Positions 16,291 to 24,675 are shown, counted from the stretch's first letter. The stretch: DNA of 64,000 nt from Lewinellaceae bacterium (GCA_020636435.1 JACJXX010000002.1:1860001-1924000), one strand, 5' to 3'. Notes: a model not told the origin generated them from the sequence alone. Made by a program: numbers and translations.

Positions 16291-16671
16291 ATGGAGAATC
16301 AAGAACTGATGAAGACGGTTGAACAATATCATGCCTATTGGCGCATTCATATTCAACCCCTGATTGATAGGGAACCAAGGCGATATACACATTTCACAAA
16401 CACTTTAAGGCAAGTAGGCAGGCGTTTTTACGTAAGTTCTCAATAAACAGTTCCGTAGGAACGAAAGGCTATTGCCAGGGCCGTAAGGCCCTGGAATAGG
16501 GTTGGGCTTTGGTTTAGTCCTGTAAGGACGACAGGTTTTATTTCCATTTATTGAGAAGTTACTTTCTACGGTCCAAAATTCTCTCTGGAGTTTTGTGTTG
16601 CGGTCCTGTACTCCGTATTTGAGGAACCTGCCGGTGAACCAATGTCAGATGACATCCAACAATGGAGTTGA
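16291..16671 (+). pseudogene. Second copy of the small tandem gene, split by an insertion
   Basis: The first part encodes MENQELMKTVEQYHAYWRIH through RQVGRRFY and matches residues 1-47 of the upstream copy. The reading frame then enters a 131-bp inserted element (16432-16562) and stops. After the element the homology resumes as GPKFSLEFCVAVLYSVFEE and ends in DDIQQWS at 16671. Removing the element and one copy of the 7-bp duplication rebuilds a complete ~80-residue protein. A short frame (about 51 codons) could still be translated. Confidence 0.75.
16432..16562. mobile_element. 131-bp three-hairpin MITE-like insertion with 7-bp target duplication
   Basis: The ends GTAAGTTCTCAATAAA and TTTATTGAGAAGTTAC are 16-base inverted repeats with one mismatch. 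They are flanked by TTTTTAC (16425-16431) and TTTCTAC (16563-16569), a 7-bp direct repeat with one change. The uninterrupted sister gene shows the empty site. The interior carries three hairpins, at 16450-16462, 16475-16494 and 16517-16529, each with a loop around GTARG (CCGTAGG, CCGTAAGG, CCTGTAAGG). No protein is encoded. Confidence 0.8.
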
Positions 16672-16701
16672 TGCGTTGCAATAGGTTTTGTGCATTAGAA
16701 C

Positions 16702-17193
16702 CTACGCCTGCCTGGGCGTCAACCGATACAACGCCTTCATCATCGCCATCTGTCCCAGGTGATACAGGTCGTGCTGAATGGTTCCCTCCAGGCGCTCCCG
16801 AAATGTAATGCCTCCTTTGCCGGAATCCTGCTCCAGAAAAGCATCTTCCTTCCCGTTGAGCAATCGGGTGATCTCTTTTTGATTATCCTCCAGTTCTTTT
16901 ACCATCCCCTTCCATTTTTCTTCGGACAGGCCCTCGTAAGCCGTCCAGTCCTCCGGGCTGTTGAGCTGGATAGAGAAGTCCAGGTTGCCGGACAGGCGCT
17001 GCACGAAGTGGCGCCGCCAGCACAGGATGTGGTGCAGCAGTTCGATGATGGAATGGGCGCCCGGGCGGGGCTTCCAGTAGGCGGTTTCGGCGTCCAGTCC
17101 CTGTAGCACGGTTCGCAGGCTGGGGCCGTACCAGGGCTTTCCGTCATAAATGGATTGCCATTGCTGAAGGTAGTGTTTAATCTCTTTTCTCAT
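16702..17193 (-). CDS. DinB family protein
   Basis: A 162-residue four-helix-bundle protein of the DinB/YfiT type. The metal-binding histidines are visible in HSIIELLHHILCWRRHF (first site) and in QHDLYHLGQMAMM near the C-terminus. DinB proteins are putative metal-dependent transferases or hydrolases, often linked to thiol metabolism; the substrate is unknown. I chose the ATG at 17193. An in-frame TTG at 17223 would put the first residues inside a perfect inverted repeat (17210-17259), which argues against it. Confidence 0.85.
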   Translation of the reverse strand: MRKEIKHYLQQWQSIYDGKPWYGPSLRTVLQGLDAETAYWKPRPGAHSIIELLHHILCWRRHFVQRLSGNLDFSIQLNSPEDWTAYEGLSEEKWKGMVKELEDNQKEITRLLNGKEDAFLEQDSGKGGITFRERLEGTIQHDLYHLGQMAMMKALYRLTPRQA

Positions 17194-17209
17194 CGGGCGT
17201 AGTTTTTCT

Positions 17210-17259
17210 TGAGGCGGTTTCAAAGGCCAGGTAGGGCTGGGGATTTTGAAACCGCCTCA
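17210..17259. repeat. Perfect 15-bp inverted repeat upstream of the DinB gene
   Basis: TGAGGCGGTTTCAAA (17210-17224) is repeated in inverse at 17245-17259 with a 20-base loop. It lies 17 bases upstream of the DinB start codon. It could be an operator or a 5'-UTR hairpin. Confidence 0.6.
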
Positions 17260-17408
17260 CGCAACTGCTCTGCCCGTTCGAGGAGCACGGGTCTCCAGTC
17301 TGTGAATTTACCGAAAGCGATGTCGGCTGGCGACTCCCTTAAGCCCTGCTTCAGTGCTTGCCTGTAGACTGTACGACAAAGCAGTGCCGGTTAAGAAATT
17401 ATTATCTT

Positions 17409-17416
17409 TACCTTTG
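17409..17416 (+). promoter_or_regulatory. TAnnTTTG -7 element for the CGNR gene
   Basis: TACCTTTG matches the Bacteroidota -7 consensus and lies 61 bases upstream of the CGNR start codon. No clear -33 TTTG is seen, which would fit a promoter that depends on an activator or is weak. Confidence 0.45.
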
Positions 17417-17429
17417 AAATAGCGTATAC

Positions 17430-17453
17430 TGGTAAAAATACATCACTTTACCA
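17430..17453. promoter_or_regulatory. Operator-like palindrome TGGTAAA-N10-TTTACCA
   Basis: A perfect 7+7 inverted repeat with a 10-base spacer starts 14 bases after the -7 element, so it covers the likely first transcribed bases, and it ends 24 bases before the CGNR start codon. The half-site spacing of about 17 bp centre to centre fits a dimeric regulator; autoregulation by the CGNR protein is a guess. Confidence 0.5.
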
Positions 17454-17477
17454 TTAAAGTCAATTTTAACCGTAAAA

Positions 17478-18092
17478 ATGATCGAAAAAATTCCACTCGA
17501 TGGAGGGCATCCCTGCCTGGATTTCGTCAACACGGTCTCTGCCCGCTACCCGGAAAAGGGGGCAGAGTATTTGAATAGCTTGAATGATCTCACACTCTGG
17601 CTGCGGCGGGTGGATTTTCTGGCAGAAGAAGAACTTCGGCCGGCAGAGCGCGAATTGCTGCATGCCGGAGAGGAATTCCTGGAGCAGGCCCTTGCCCTCC
17701 GGGAAGCCATGTACAGCGTCTTTCGGGATCTTGCTGAAACGAACGATGTTTCCGCCGAAGCGCTGTCCACCTTCAATGCCTGCCTGCTGCAAGCCTACCA
17801 GCAGGTGCAGCTGGAAAAAACCGAAACCGGCCTGCGCCGTGGTTTCCGGGGCTCCTCCCGTCCTACTCTCCCACTCTCCTCATCCCCTTATATCCCCTTA
17901 TGGCGCCTCCTCCTCCTTGCTGAAGAACTCCTGCTCCAAACTGATCTCTGGACCCGCATCCGCGCCTGCCCGGCCTGCGGCTGGCTCTTTCTCGACAAGT
18001 CCAAAGGTGGGCGCCGCCGCTGGTGCAACATGCAGGCTTGCGGCAGCCAGGTGAAGGCGCTGCGCTGGTATCATAAGCATAAAAAAGAGTAA
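17478..18092 (+). CDS. CGNR zinc-finger/ABATE domain transcription factor
   Basis: A 204-residue putative regulator. The N-terminal ABATE domain (GGHPCLDFVNTVSAR) is thought to sense small molecules. The C-terminal CGNR-type zinc finger has CPACGWLFLDKSKGGRRRWC followed by NMQACGSQVKALRWYH; the four Cys are all present, and the CGNR box itself reads CGSQ, a small variant. The family is inferred to bind DNA. The middle contains a low-complexity Ser/Pro stretch (RPTLPLSSSPYIPL), possibly a linker. A -7 element and a palindrome lie upstream, so it may regulate itself. Confidence 0.88.
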   Translation: MIEKIPLDGGHPCLDFVNTVSARYPEKGAEYLNSLNDLTLWLRRVDFLAEEELRPAERELLHAGEEFLEQALALREAMYSVFRDLAETNDVSAEALSTFNACLLQAYQQVQLEKTETGLRRGFRGSSRPTLPLSSSPYIPLWRLLLLAEELLLQTDLWTRIRACPACGWLFLDKSKGGRRRWCNMQACGSQVKALRWYHKHKKE

Positions 18093-18232
18093 CATTTTTT
18101 AATTTCCGCCGAAAGTTATAATCCGGCCTATCGTCTTTCTTCGTAAATGAAATAAAAAAGGGCCCCTCCGGGCAAAAAAGCACAAAACAAGAACAAAAGA
18201 TATCCATTTCCATAATATCCCAATTTCCAGAG

Positions 18233-18270
18233 AGCGGTAGGTTTTCCCATGTCCTGCCGCTTTTCTATTT
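18233..18270 (+). terminator. Weak terminator downstream of the CGNR gene
   Basis: AGCGGTAGG and CCTGCCGCT (8 of 9 pairs) form a hairpin with an 11-base loop, followed by TTTCTATTT. It lies 140 bases after the CGNR stop. The rest of 18093-18455 has no gene that I can support. Confidence 0.4.
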
Positions 18271-18455
18271 AGAGCGTGTTGGGAATGCCACTGCACCCCA
18301 AATCCCTGCCGGCCTTGCAGTGTTGGGTTATATGCCCGGCACAGCAGGCGGGCGCGCTAATCCGCTGCATCCGCGTTAATCCGTGTTCTATAAGGCATTT
18401 CGCACCCCGACAACAGATTATTTTTCGCAAATTTGCCCCAACAAACCTTTTGACC

Positions 18456-19856
18456 ATGCCTGCGAAACCCAAAATAACGGCCGGAACCATCCTCCGCGAC
18501 CTGCGCCACTTCCTGAAAGACCGCTTCAACCTGGACGACGACAAAGCCAGCGAACACGAGACCATCGAAGAGATCAAGAAGGGGGTCGTCTTCCGGGGCA
18601 CCAACCTGTGGATCCTCATGTTTGCCATCATGGTGGCCTCGGTGGGGCTCAACGTCAACAGCCCGGCGGTCATCATCGGCGCGATGCTGATCTCCCCCCT
18701 GATGGGCCCGATCATGGGCATCGGGCTGGGCGTGGGCATCAACGACCTGGAACTGATCGTCAAGGCATTCCGCAACCTGGCTATTGCGGTGGTCATCAGC
18801 GTGCTGACCTCCGCGGCCTACTTCTGGATTTCGCCGCTGAACGATGCGCAGTCGGAGCTGCTCGCCCGCACCTCCCCTACCCTGTGGGACGTGCTCATCG
18901 CCCTGTTCGGCGGCTTGGCGGGCATCGTGGCCGGCAGCCGCAAGGAGAAGAGCAACGCCATCCCCGGCGTGGCCATCGCCACGGCCCTGATGCCGCCGCT
19001 CTGCACCGCCGGCTTCGGGCTGGCCACCGCCCAGTGGAACTACTTCTTCGGCGCTTTTTACCTGTTCTTCATCAACAGCGTTTTCATCAGCTTTTCCACC
19101 TACCTGATCGTCCGCGTCCTGGGATTCAAGACCAAGGATTTCGTGGACCCGGCCCGGGAGCGAAAGGTCAGGCGATTAATTGCCGTTTTTATAATCCTCA
19201 CCATCATCCCCAGTATTTACACGGCCTACCGGGTTGTCAATCAAAGTATTTTCGAACGCAACGCCCAGCAATTCGTCAACCAGGAAATGCGCTTCGACAA
19301 CTGCCAGGTGATCGGCAAAAATTTTGTCGATGAGCAGGGCGAAAAGCGAATCGAGGTCACGCTCTTCGGCGAACCGGTAGATGACGGCAAATTGCTGGAA
19401 CTGGAAAAGCGCCTGCCCAACTACCACCTCCCGAAGGCCCGCCTGGTCGTCCGGCAGGGCTACAACGGCAATGATTCCCTCGACCTGGCCGCCGTCGAAA
19501 AGATGAACCTGCAAATGCGCAGCGGCATCATCGAAGACCTGTACAAAAAGAACGAGGAGATCCTGCGCGGCAAAGACGACCGCATCCGGCTGCTGGAAGA
19601 GGAAATCCTGCGCATGCGCGCCCGGGAGGTGCCTATCGCCGACTTTGCCGAAGAGGTGAAGGTAATCAACGAAAATGTGCAGGAGCTTTCGGTCTCCCCC
19701 GCTGTTCTTTCCCGGATCGACAGCGCCCGTTTCGATACGCTGCACCTGGCTTTCGCCCACTTTAAACGCCGCCCCCGGAAAGCTGAAATCAAACAGCTGA
19801 CGGAATGGCTGAAGGTGCGGGTGAAGACGGATAAGTTGAGGTTGGTGGTGGATTAG
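18456..19856 (+). CDS. DUF389 (TIGR00341-type) membrane protein
   Basis: A 466-residue protein. After ~45 soluble residues come about six hydrophobic helices carrying the DUF389 signatures SPAVIIGAMLISPLMGPIMG and AGSRKEKSNAIPGVAIATAL, then MPPLCTAGFGLA. A long soluble C-terminal part (~270-466) includes a charged coiled coil (EEILRGKDDRIRLLEEEIL). DUF389 proteins are widespread inner-membrane proteins with no firmly known function. I used the ATG at 18456; a long in-frame upstream extension is rich in Cys and Pro, lacks similarity and spans the intergenic region. The gene converges on the isoprenoid cluster with only 5 bases between stops. Confidence 0.85.
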   Translation: MPAKPKITAGTILRDLRHFLKDRFNLDDDKASEHETIEEIKKGVVFRGTNLWILMFAIMVASVGLNVNSPAVIIGAMLISPLMGPIMGIGLGVGINDLELIVKAFRNLAIAVVISVLTSAAYFWISPLNDAQSELLARTSPTLWDVLIALFGGLAGIVAGSRKEKSNAIPGVAIATALMPPLCTAGFGLATAQWNYFFGAFYLFFINSVFISFSTYLIVRVLGFKTKDFVDPARERKVRRLIAVFIILTIIPSIYTAYRVVNQSIFERNAQQFVNQEMRFDNCQVIGKNFVDEQGEKRIEVTLFGEPVDDGKLLELEKRLPNYHLPKARLVVRQGYNGNDSLDLAAVEKMNLQMRSGIIEDLYKKNEEILRGKDDRIRLLEEEILRMRAREVPIADFAEEVKVINENVQELSVSPAVLSRIDSARFDTLHLAFAHFKRRPRKAEIKQLTEWLKVRVKTDKLRLVVD

Positions 19857-19861
19857 GGAAC

Positions 19862-20725
19862 TCACAAAACCATCTCCTCCCACCTAAACACCACCTCATA
19901 CCCCTTCACCCGAAAATACTGCCGGGTGGCCTCGGCCGGCTTATCGCTCAGCGCCATCACAAAGTCTCCCCCCCAGGCGCCCAGCGATTTGACAACGCCA
20001 GGGAAATTGTAGAAATACCGTTCCTGTACCCTGGGGAGCCGCAGGGCTTCGCTTACCAACTGCTCGTGGGCTTCGAGGATGGCTATGCCTTCCCGCACCG
20101 TGCGGGCGCCCATAAAGTCCAGTGTCAGGCGGGAGACGCCCTTGATAAGACGGGGCGAATCTTTAACCACCTCCTGGTAACGGGCGATGCCCTCCCGGCT
20201 ATCCTGCTTTTTCCCAAGGTAAACGAAGCATAGATTATCAGCAAAAGGCGGGGTATAGGGGCATTCTACGTACTGCCCCCTGCTGTCGCGCCGCTGAAAG
20301 AGGATGGGGCGGCGGGCGTAGGCGCAGGCGATGTCGTAGCCCGAACCGCCGAAGGTGTCTGCCAGCAGTTGGAAGGCATCTACCCCGGCCCATTCGGCCA
20401 GGGCGGCCACCAGGGTGGAGCTGCTGCCCAACCCCCACTGCCGGGGGAAGCTGAGCCGGGTTTCGAAGCGATGGGGCGGCTTTCCCAGCCAGAAATCCGG
20501 CTGTTGCCGCTCGATGCCCCGGAAGAGGGTTTCCAGCCGGTTTCCAACTTCTTCCTGGTTTCCGGAGAGGTAGGCACCCGTGGGCGAAAAGCGCCCTTCA
20601 AACCAGGGGCGCCCCTCGTAGTCCAGGCTCACCCAATGGTGGCTGCTCAGGTGAGGCTGTTCCGATGCCATTAGTTGCTGCCCGAAGCGGACGGGCAGGG
20701 CCAGCGCCAGGGCGCCGTCGAGCAC
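19862..20725 (-). CDS. GYDIA-family GHMP kinase (mevalonate-pathway type), 5' end uncertain
   Basis: It carries the GHMP ATP-binding motif WGLGSSSTLVAALAEW and the diagnostic GGSGYDIACAYARRP of the Bacteroidota GYDIA group. The stated start is a GTG, but the conserved GHMP N-terminal strand (LIYANGKLLLTGEYFVLDGA) is encoded in frame upstream as far as about 20788. That stretch has no ATG, GTG or TTG before the in-frame stop, so a rare start (for example ATC at 20779) or a base error must be considered. With the extension the protein has about 305 residues. It directly follows HMG-CoA reductase and IPP isomerase on the same strand, so a role as mevalonate or phosphomevalonate kinase is likely but inferred. 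Confidence 0.85.
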   Translation of the reverse strand: MLDGALALALPVRFGQQLMASEQPHLSSHHWVSLDYEGRPWFEGRFSPTGAYLSGNQEEVGNRLETLFRGIERQQPDFWLGKPPHRFETRLSFPRQWGLGSSSTLVAALAEWAGVDAFQLLADTFGGSGYDIACAYARRPILFQRRDSRGQYVECPYTPPFADNLCFVYLGKKQDSREGIARYQEVVKDSPRLIKGVSRLTLDFMGARTVREGIAILEAHEQLVSEALRLPRVQERYFYNFPGVVKSLGAWGGDFVMALSDKPAEATRQYFRVKGYEVVFRWEEMVL

Positions 20726-20798
20726 GAAGTATTCTCCGGTGAGGAGGAGCTTGCCGTTGGCGTAGATTAGCTTTTCGATGGGAGTAACTTTTTAAAAG

Positions 20799-22139
20799 TT
20801 AAGCCAAACTGCCTTTCCTTTCTCTGAACAATTTCAAAAACTCGCGCACGGCAGTGAAAGAGACCACTTTATCCTTGAAGTGATCTATAGCTTCCGCCAC
20901 CTCCCGCTCGCTGGCCTCCAGATGGTTAAGGATGTTCATCAGGTGCATTTTCATGTGGCCTTTCTGTATGCCGGTGGTCACCAGGGAGCGCAGGGCGGCG
21001 AAGTTCTGCGCCAGGCCGGTGGCGGCGATGACCATCATGAGCTCCTCTGCGCCGGGGTCTCCCAGCAGTTCCAGAGAACGGCGGGCGATGGGGTGCAGGC
21101 GGGTCAGGCCGCCGACGGTGCCCAGCGCCAGGGGCAGGTCCATCCAGAATTTGAAGGTTCCGTTCTCCACCACGCAGTAACTGAGGCTGCGGTACTGGCC
21201 GGCGCGGGCGGCGTAGGCATGCCCGCAGGCTTCGACGGCCCGGAAATCGTTGGCTGTAGCCAGCACCACTGCGTCCACTCCGTTGAATATGCCTTTATTA
21301 TGAGTCGCCGCCCGGTGCGGGTCGATATGAGCGATGCGGACAGCTTTGGCAAATTTTTCCGCAAATTCTTCCGGCTTCATCCCGTTACAGCCGGAACCCA
21401 GGGCCTCGACAGGGCATTCTACCCAGGCCCGAACGATGCACTCGGGAGTGTAATTGGACAAAATGGCCATGATGATTTCCACCTGCCGTTCGCCCGCTTC
21501 GAAGGCGGGGTGTTCCTGGAGAAAAATCTCCAGAGTGCTGCCGAATTCTTCCAGGACGGAGTTGATGAAATTGGCGCCCATGGAGTCGCAGGTCTCAAAA
21601 CCCACTTTGAGCTGGTAATAATCCGGCTCCAGGTGCGTCATGTCCAGCAGTTCAATATCGAGTACGCCGCCGCCGCGTTTTTCCATATTAATGGTGATAT
21701 GAGCGGCATCCCGGCGCAGTTGTTTTTCCAGTTCTTCGAAATGCTGAAAAAGCTTGGCGCTGTTCCCCTTCCAACTGAAGTGCACCTGCCCAAGTTTCTT
21801 TGTGGCAACGACTTCCGCGCGAAAGCCCCCCCGGCCCAGCCAAAACTTGGCGGCGCTGGAAGCAGCCGCCACTACAGAACTTTCTTCGATGACCATCGGC
21901 ACGGCATACATTTTGCCATTGACCATAAAATTAGGCGCTACCCCATAAGGAAGGTAGTAGTTGCTGATGGTGTTCTCGCTGAACCCGTCCAGAATGCGTT
22001 GCTGCTCTTCATCTTCATGCCAGAAACTCGTCAGTTCCCGCGCCACGTTCTCGGGGTCTCTGAAGAAGTTTTCCACTACCCAGCGGACTTTACCTGTTTT
22101 GGTGAGTTTCGAAAAGCCTGAAATGATTTTTTCCTGCAT
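20799..22139 (-). CDS. Hydroxymethylglutaryl-CoA reductase, class II
   Basis: A 446-residue class II HMG-CoA reductase without membrane helices. Signatures in order: GGGVLDIELLDMTHLEP, then CDSMGANFINSVLEE (substrate/cofactor loop), THNKGIFNGVDAVVLAT (with the catalytic Lys), and GTVGGLTRLHP. Bacterial class II enzymes either make mevalonate or degrade it. Here the neighbours (type 2 IPP isomerase 98 bases upstream and a GHMP kinase downstream) point to biosynthesis. The in-frame ATG at 22139 gives the usual length; another in-frame ATG 24 codons upstream is possible. Confidence 0.93.
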   Translation of the reverse strand: MQEKIISGFSKLTKTGKVRWVVENFFRDPENVARELTSFWHEDEEQQRILDGFSENTISNYYLPYGVAPNFMVNGKMYAVPMVIEESSVVAAASSAAKFWLGRGGFRAEVVATKKLGQVHFSWKGNSAKLFQHFEELEKQLRRDAAHITINMEKRGGGVLDIELLDMTHLEPDYYQLKVGFETCDSMGANFINSVLEEFGSTLEIFLQEHPAFEAGERQVEIIMAILSNYTPECIVRAWVECPVEALGSGCNGMKPEEFAEKFAKAVRIAHIDPHRAATHNKGIFNGVDAVVLATANDFRAVEACGHAYAARAGQYRSLSYCVVENGTFKFWMDLPLALGTVGGLTRLHPIARRSLELLGDPGAEELMMVIAATGLAQNFAALRSLVTTGIQKGHMKMHLMNILNHLEASEREVAEAIDHFKDKVVSFTAVREFLKLFRERKGSLA

Positions 22140-22237
22140 CTTAATTAAGCTTTGCGCAAAAATTTCCGTAAAGGAGGCACGGCTATCCTGTCTTTTTTCC
22201 AGATGCTGCAAAGTTCCGGAAAATATCGGTAATGGCC

Positions 22238-23302
22238 CTACTTTACCCGAAGAAAGGCATTGGCCAGTTCCAGCCCCTGTACCTGAGCATCCACGTGATC
22301 ATAAAGTTCCTGGTACGTTCCGCGGGCATGCTTCAGAAAACCGGATGCCTGCCCGTAGATGGCAGTTGCGTTGATCTTATTGATGAGATAGTAGCCGTCC
22401 AGAAAACTCTTCACCCCACCCGAAATGATGGCTTGCTTGCAGGCCACGCTCTGCCCCAGTTCTTCCAGCAGCCGGTTGTACATGCTCACCATTTCGACTG
22501 CACTGTGGCCCACATAGGCCAATTGTTCGTAAACGCTGGCTTTGGCTTTATCGCCGCGCAGCATTTCCAGCCGGGCAAAGTTGGTCCCTCCGTTGGCCGC
22601 AAAATCGATAGCCGCCAGCGGAAGCTGCATCAGGGCTTTAAGGCTTTCATAGCCCATGCCTTGCCCAACCTCCTTAACGATCACCGGCATATCCACCTTT
22701 TCCATAAAAGTGGCAATTGTCTGCAGGGGAGGATTTTCGAACCGGTCGCCTTCCGGCTGAAGCCATTCCTGCAATGGATTGACGTGAATGATCAGGCCAT
22801 CGGCCTGCAGCTTGTCCACCAGATCCTTCACCCGGAACAATTCCCCCTCATCGATGAGCCGCTCAAGCTGGGCAATGCCCAGGTTGGCGAACAGCGGCAG
22901 GCTGTCGCCGATGAGGCTGCGCACGTCAAAATCCTTAAAGGTATCGTCGCCATATAGCAAGGAACGGCACGACCCCAAACCCATGCCCATGCCAAAATCC
23001 TTGCAGGCACGCGCCAGGTTGTGGTTGATGGTTTGCGCCAGCTCCGTGCCGCCGGTCATGCTCGACACCCATACCGGCGCCCGCATGGCCTTGCCCAGAA
23101 ACAGAAAGCTCTTCATGCCACCTCGCTGCGGATGCCCGGAAAGCAGCGGCTCGTAATAAAAACGCTCATCGAGAGCGGCCTGGGCCACCTGCGATTGAAA
23201 CGCCAGTTCGATATGATCCCTTTTCCGCGACTCGGCGGCCGGGTCTTCTTTGCCTTTGGGAGATGATGTTTTCACTATTGATCCTTTGCTCATAAAAGAC
23301 AT
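22238..23302 (-). CDS. fni: Type 2 isopentenyl-diphosphate delta-isomerase
   Basis: A 354-residue FMN-dependent isomerase that converts IPP to DMAPP. It shows the N-terminal RKRDHIELAF motif, the TIM-barrel strands WVSSMTGGTELAQTIN and MGLGSCRSLL, and the flavin/phosphate site VIVKEVGQGMG plus FAANGGTNFARLE. It is the first gene of a minus-strand set with HMG-CoA reductase and the GYDIA kinase, which together indicate a mevalonate route to isoprenoids. An alternative in-frame start three codons in (MSKGS) is equally possible. No promoter consensus was clear upstream. Confidence 0.94.
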   Translation of the reverse strand: MSFMSKGSIVKTSSPKGKEDPAAESRKRDHIELAFQSQVAQAALDERFYYEPLLSGHPQRGGMKSFLFLGKAMRAPVWVSSMTGGTELAQTINHNLARACKDFGMGMGLGSCRSLLYGDDTFKDFDVRSLIGDSLPLFANLGIAQLERLIDEGELFRVKDLVDKLQADGLIIHVNPLQEWLQPEGDRFENPPLQTIATFMEKVDMPVIVKEVGQGMGYESLKALMQLPLAAIDFAANGGTNFARLEMLRGDKAKASVYEQLAYVGHSAVEMVSMYNRLLEELGQSVACKQAIISGGVKSFLDGYYLINKINATAIYGQASGFLKHARGTYQELYDHVDAQVQGLELANAFLRVK

Positions 23303-23413
23303 AAAATTAGATGGTTTTCATCAGAAAAACAGGGATTGGCGGCAATTAGCGCCCTGGACTTAATGTCCGCAAGTGGGAAACAATGGCTTGGGGAAATGGT
23401 TTAGGGGTTATAT

Positions 23414-23580
23414 GGGTGCATGGGTTCATGGGGGCATGGGTTCATGGGGGCATGGGTTCATGGGGGCATGGGTGCATGGGTTCATGGGTTCATGGGGGCA
23501 TGGGTGCATGGGTTCATGGGTTCATGGGGGCATGGGGGCATGGGTTCATGGGTTCATGGGTTCATGGGGGCATGGGGGCA
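23414..23580 (+). repeat. 8-bp G-rich minisatellite, about 21 units
   Basis: Tandem units follow the pattern GGGKKCAT, in three variants: GGGTTCAT, GGGGGCAT and GGGTGCAT. They are perfectly phased over 167 bases with all variation confined to the two K positions. GGG tracts recur every 8 bases, so the plus strand could form G-quadruplexes. It lies between the isoprenoid cluster and the sigma factor gene. The unit length makes all three frames open, which produces spurious His/Gly/Met-rich frames. Confidence 0.9.
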
Positions 23581-23772
23581 CTGAAACTTTTCTTCCCCTC
23601 CGGAAACTTTTTTCAGCAAATGCCAGTTAGTGGTGTTATAAGCTTTAAGACAAAGCGCGACGCCTGTAACCCCGCCACACAACCAACTGTAAAACAACAA
23701 TTTACCTGTTAATTAACCGGCAAAAGAGTTTCAGCTTTGAGGCTTTGCCATTTCCAAAATATTCCTATCTTT

Positions 23773-24363
23773 ATGACCCTAATGACGGAATATAACGATA
23801 CTCAAGAACGGTACGACAGGATTTTTGAGCAGGAGTTCCTGCCTCAAATAGATGCGCTTTATACTTTTGCCTACCACCTGACCTATAACGAGGAAGACGC
23901 TAACGACCTCGTCCAGGAGACTTATTTGAAGGCATTCCGGTTCATTGAAAACTACATGGAAGGCACCAATGCCAAGGCATGGCTCTTTAAGATACTGAAG
24001 AACGCCTTCATCAACCAGTACCGCAAAAAGAGCAAGCAACCCACTCAGGTCGATTACGAAGAGATCGTCAATTATCACGACGAAGAGGACACCAGCTATT
24101 CCAGCTATATGGACCTGCGGGAGGAAATGTTCCAGCACATGATGGGCGATGAAGTGACCAACGCCATCAATTCGCTGCCGGTAGACTTTCGCGTGGTGAT
24201 CCTGCTGTGCGATATCGAAGGGTTTACTTATGAAGAAATTTCGAAAATCATCGATATTCCCATCGGCACGGTGCGCTCCAGGCTCCACCGCGCCAGGAAT
24301 ATGCTGAAAGAAAAATTGCAAGAATACGCCAAGTCCCTGGGCTACAGGGACAAAAGAAAATGA
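23773..24363 (+). CDS. ECF-type RNA polymerase sigma factor
   Basis: About 196 residues. The sigma-70 region 2 reads LTYNEEDANDLVQETYLKAF, and region 4 is a helix-turn-helix (EGFTYEEISKIIDIPIGTV, then RSRLHRARNML). The length and lack of further domains fit extracytoplasmic-function sigma factors of the sigE type. Two in-frame ATGs are close (23773 and 23782). A TATCTTTA just before them resembles a -7 element and could even imply a leaderless message from the second ATG. A probable anti-sigma gene follows 312 bases downstream. The regulon is unknown. Confidence 0.92.
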   Translation: MTLMTEYNDTQERYDRIFEQEFLPQIDALYTFAYHLTYNEEDANDLVQETYLKAFRFIENYMEGTNAKAWLFKILKNAFINQYRKKSKQPTQVDYEEIVNYHDEEDTSYSSYMDLREEMFQHMMGDEVTNAINSLPVDFRVVILLCDIEGFTYEEISKIIDIPIGTVRSRLHRARNMLKEKLQEYAKSLGYRDKRK

Positions 24364-24401
24364 TTCGTTAACCTCTGCCAATCGGCAGCGCTCAATCCCA
24401 T

Positions 24402-24497
24402 GAAACTTGTCTGTAGCCAACGCCTCCCGGGGCAGATAATGACCTGACGCCCCTGCGGAGTTGTCCGCATGCGGATACCTGGATACAGGCAAGTTTC
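24402..24497. repeat. Imperfect inverted repeat between sigma and anti-sigma genes
   Basis: GAAACTTGTCTGTA (24402-24415) pairs with TACAGGCAAGTTTC (24484-24497), 13 of 14 bases, enclosing further short palindromes. A second perfect palindrome, TGCCCGCACGGGCA, is at 24575-24588. Together they fill the otherwise non-coding 24364-24675. They could be dispersed repeats or attenuators of the downstream gene. Confidence 0.5.
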
Positions 24498-24675
24498 ACT
24501 CGTTTAAAAGCAAACAGGCTGATATGACAAACCTAAAAGGACAAAAATGTGCGACGTTTCACCCCCGGTTCCATTGCCCGCACGGGCAGGCTCCGGCGGG
24601 ATGGGCGTTTTGTCCCGGCCAGATTTGCCTGCAACGAGTTCCAGGGCCCTGCCGGTGGTAAAAAAAACGTCAATA

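Noticed and set aside
23383..23712. Plus-strand frames over the minisatellite coding for Met/His/Gly-rich repeats
   Set aside because: An 8-bp unit without stops opens all three frames. There is no start context and the flanks do not look coding.
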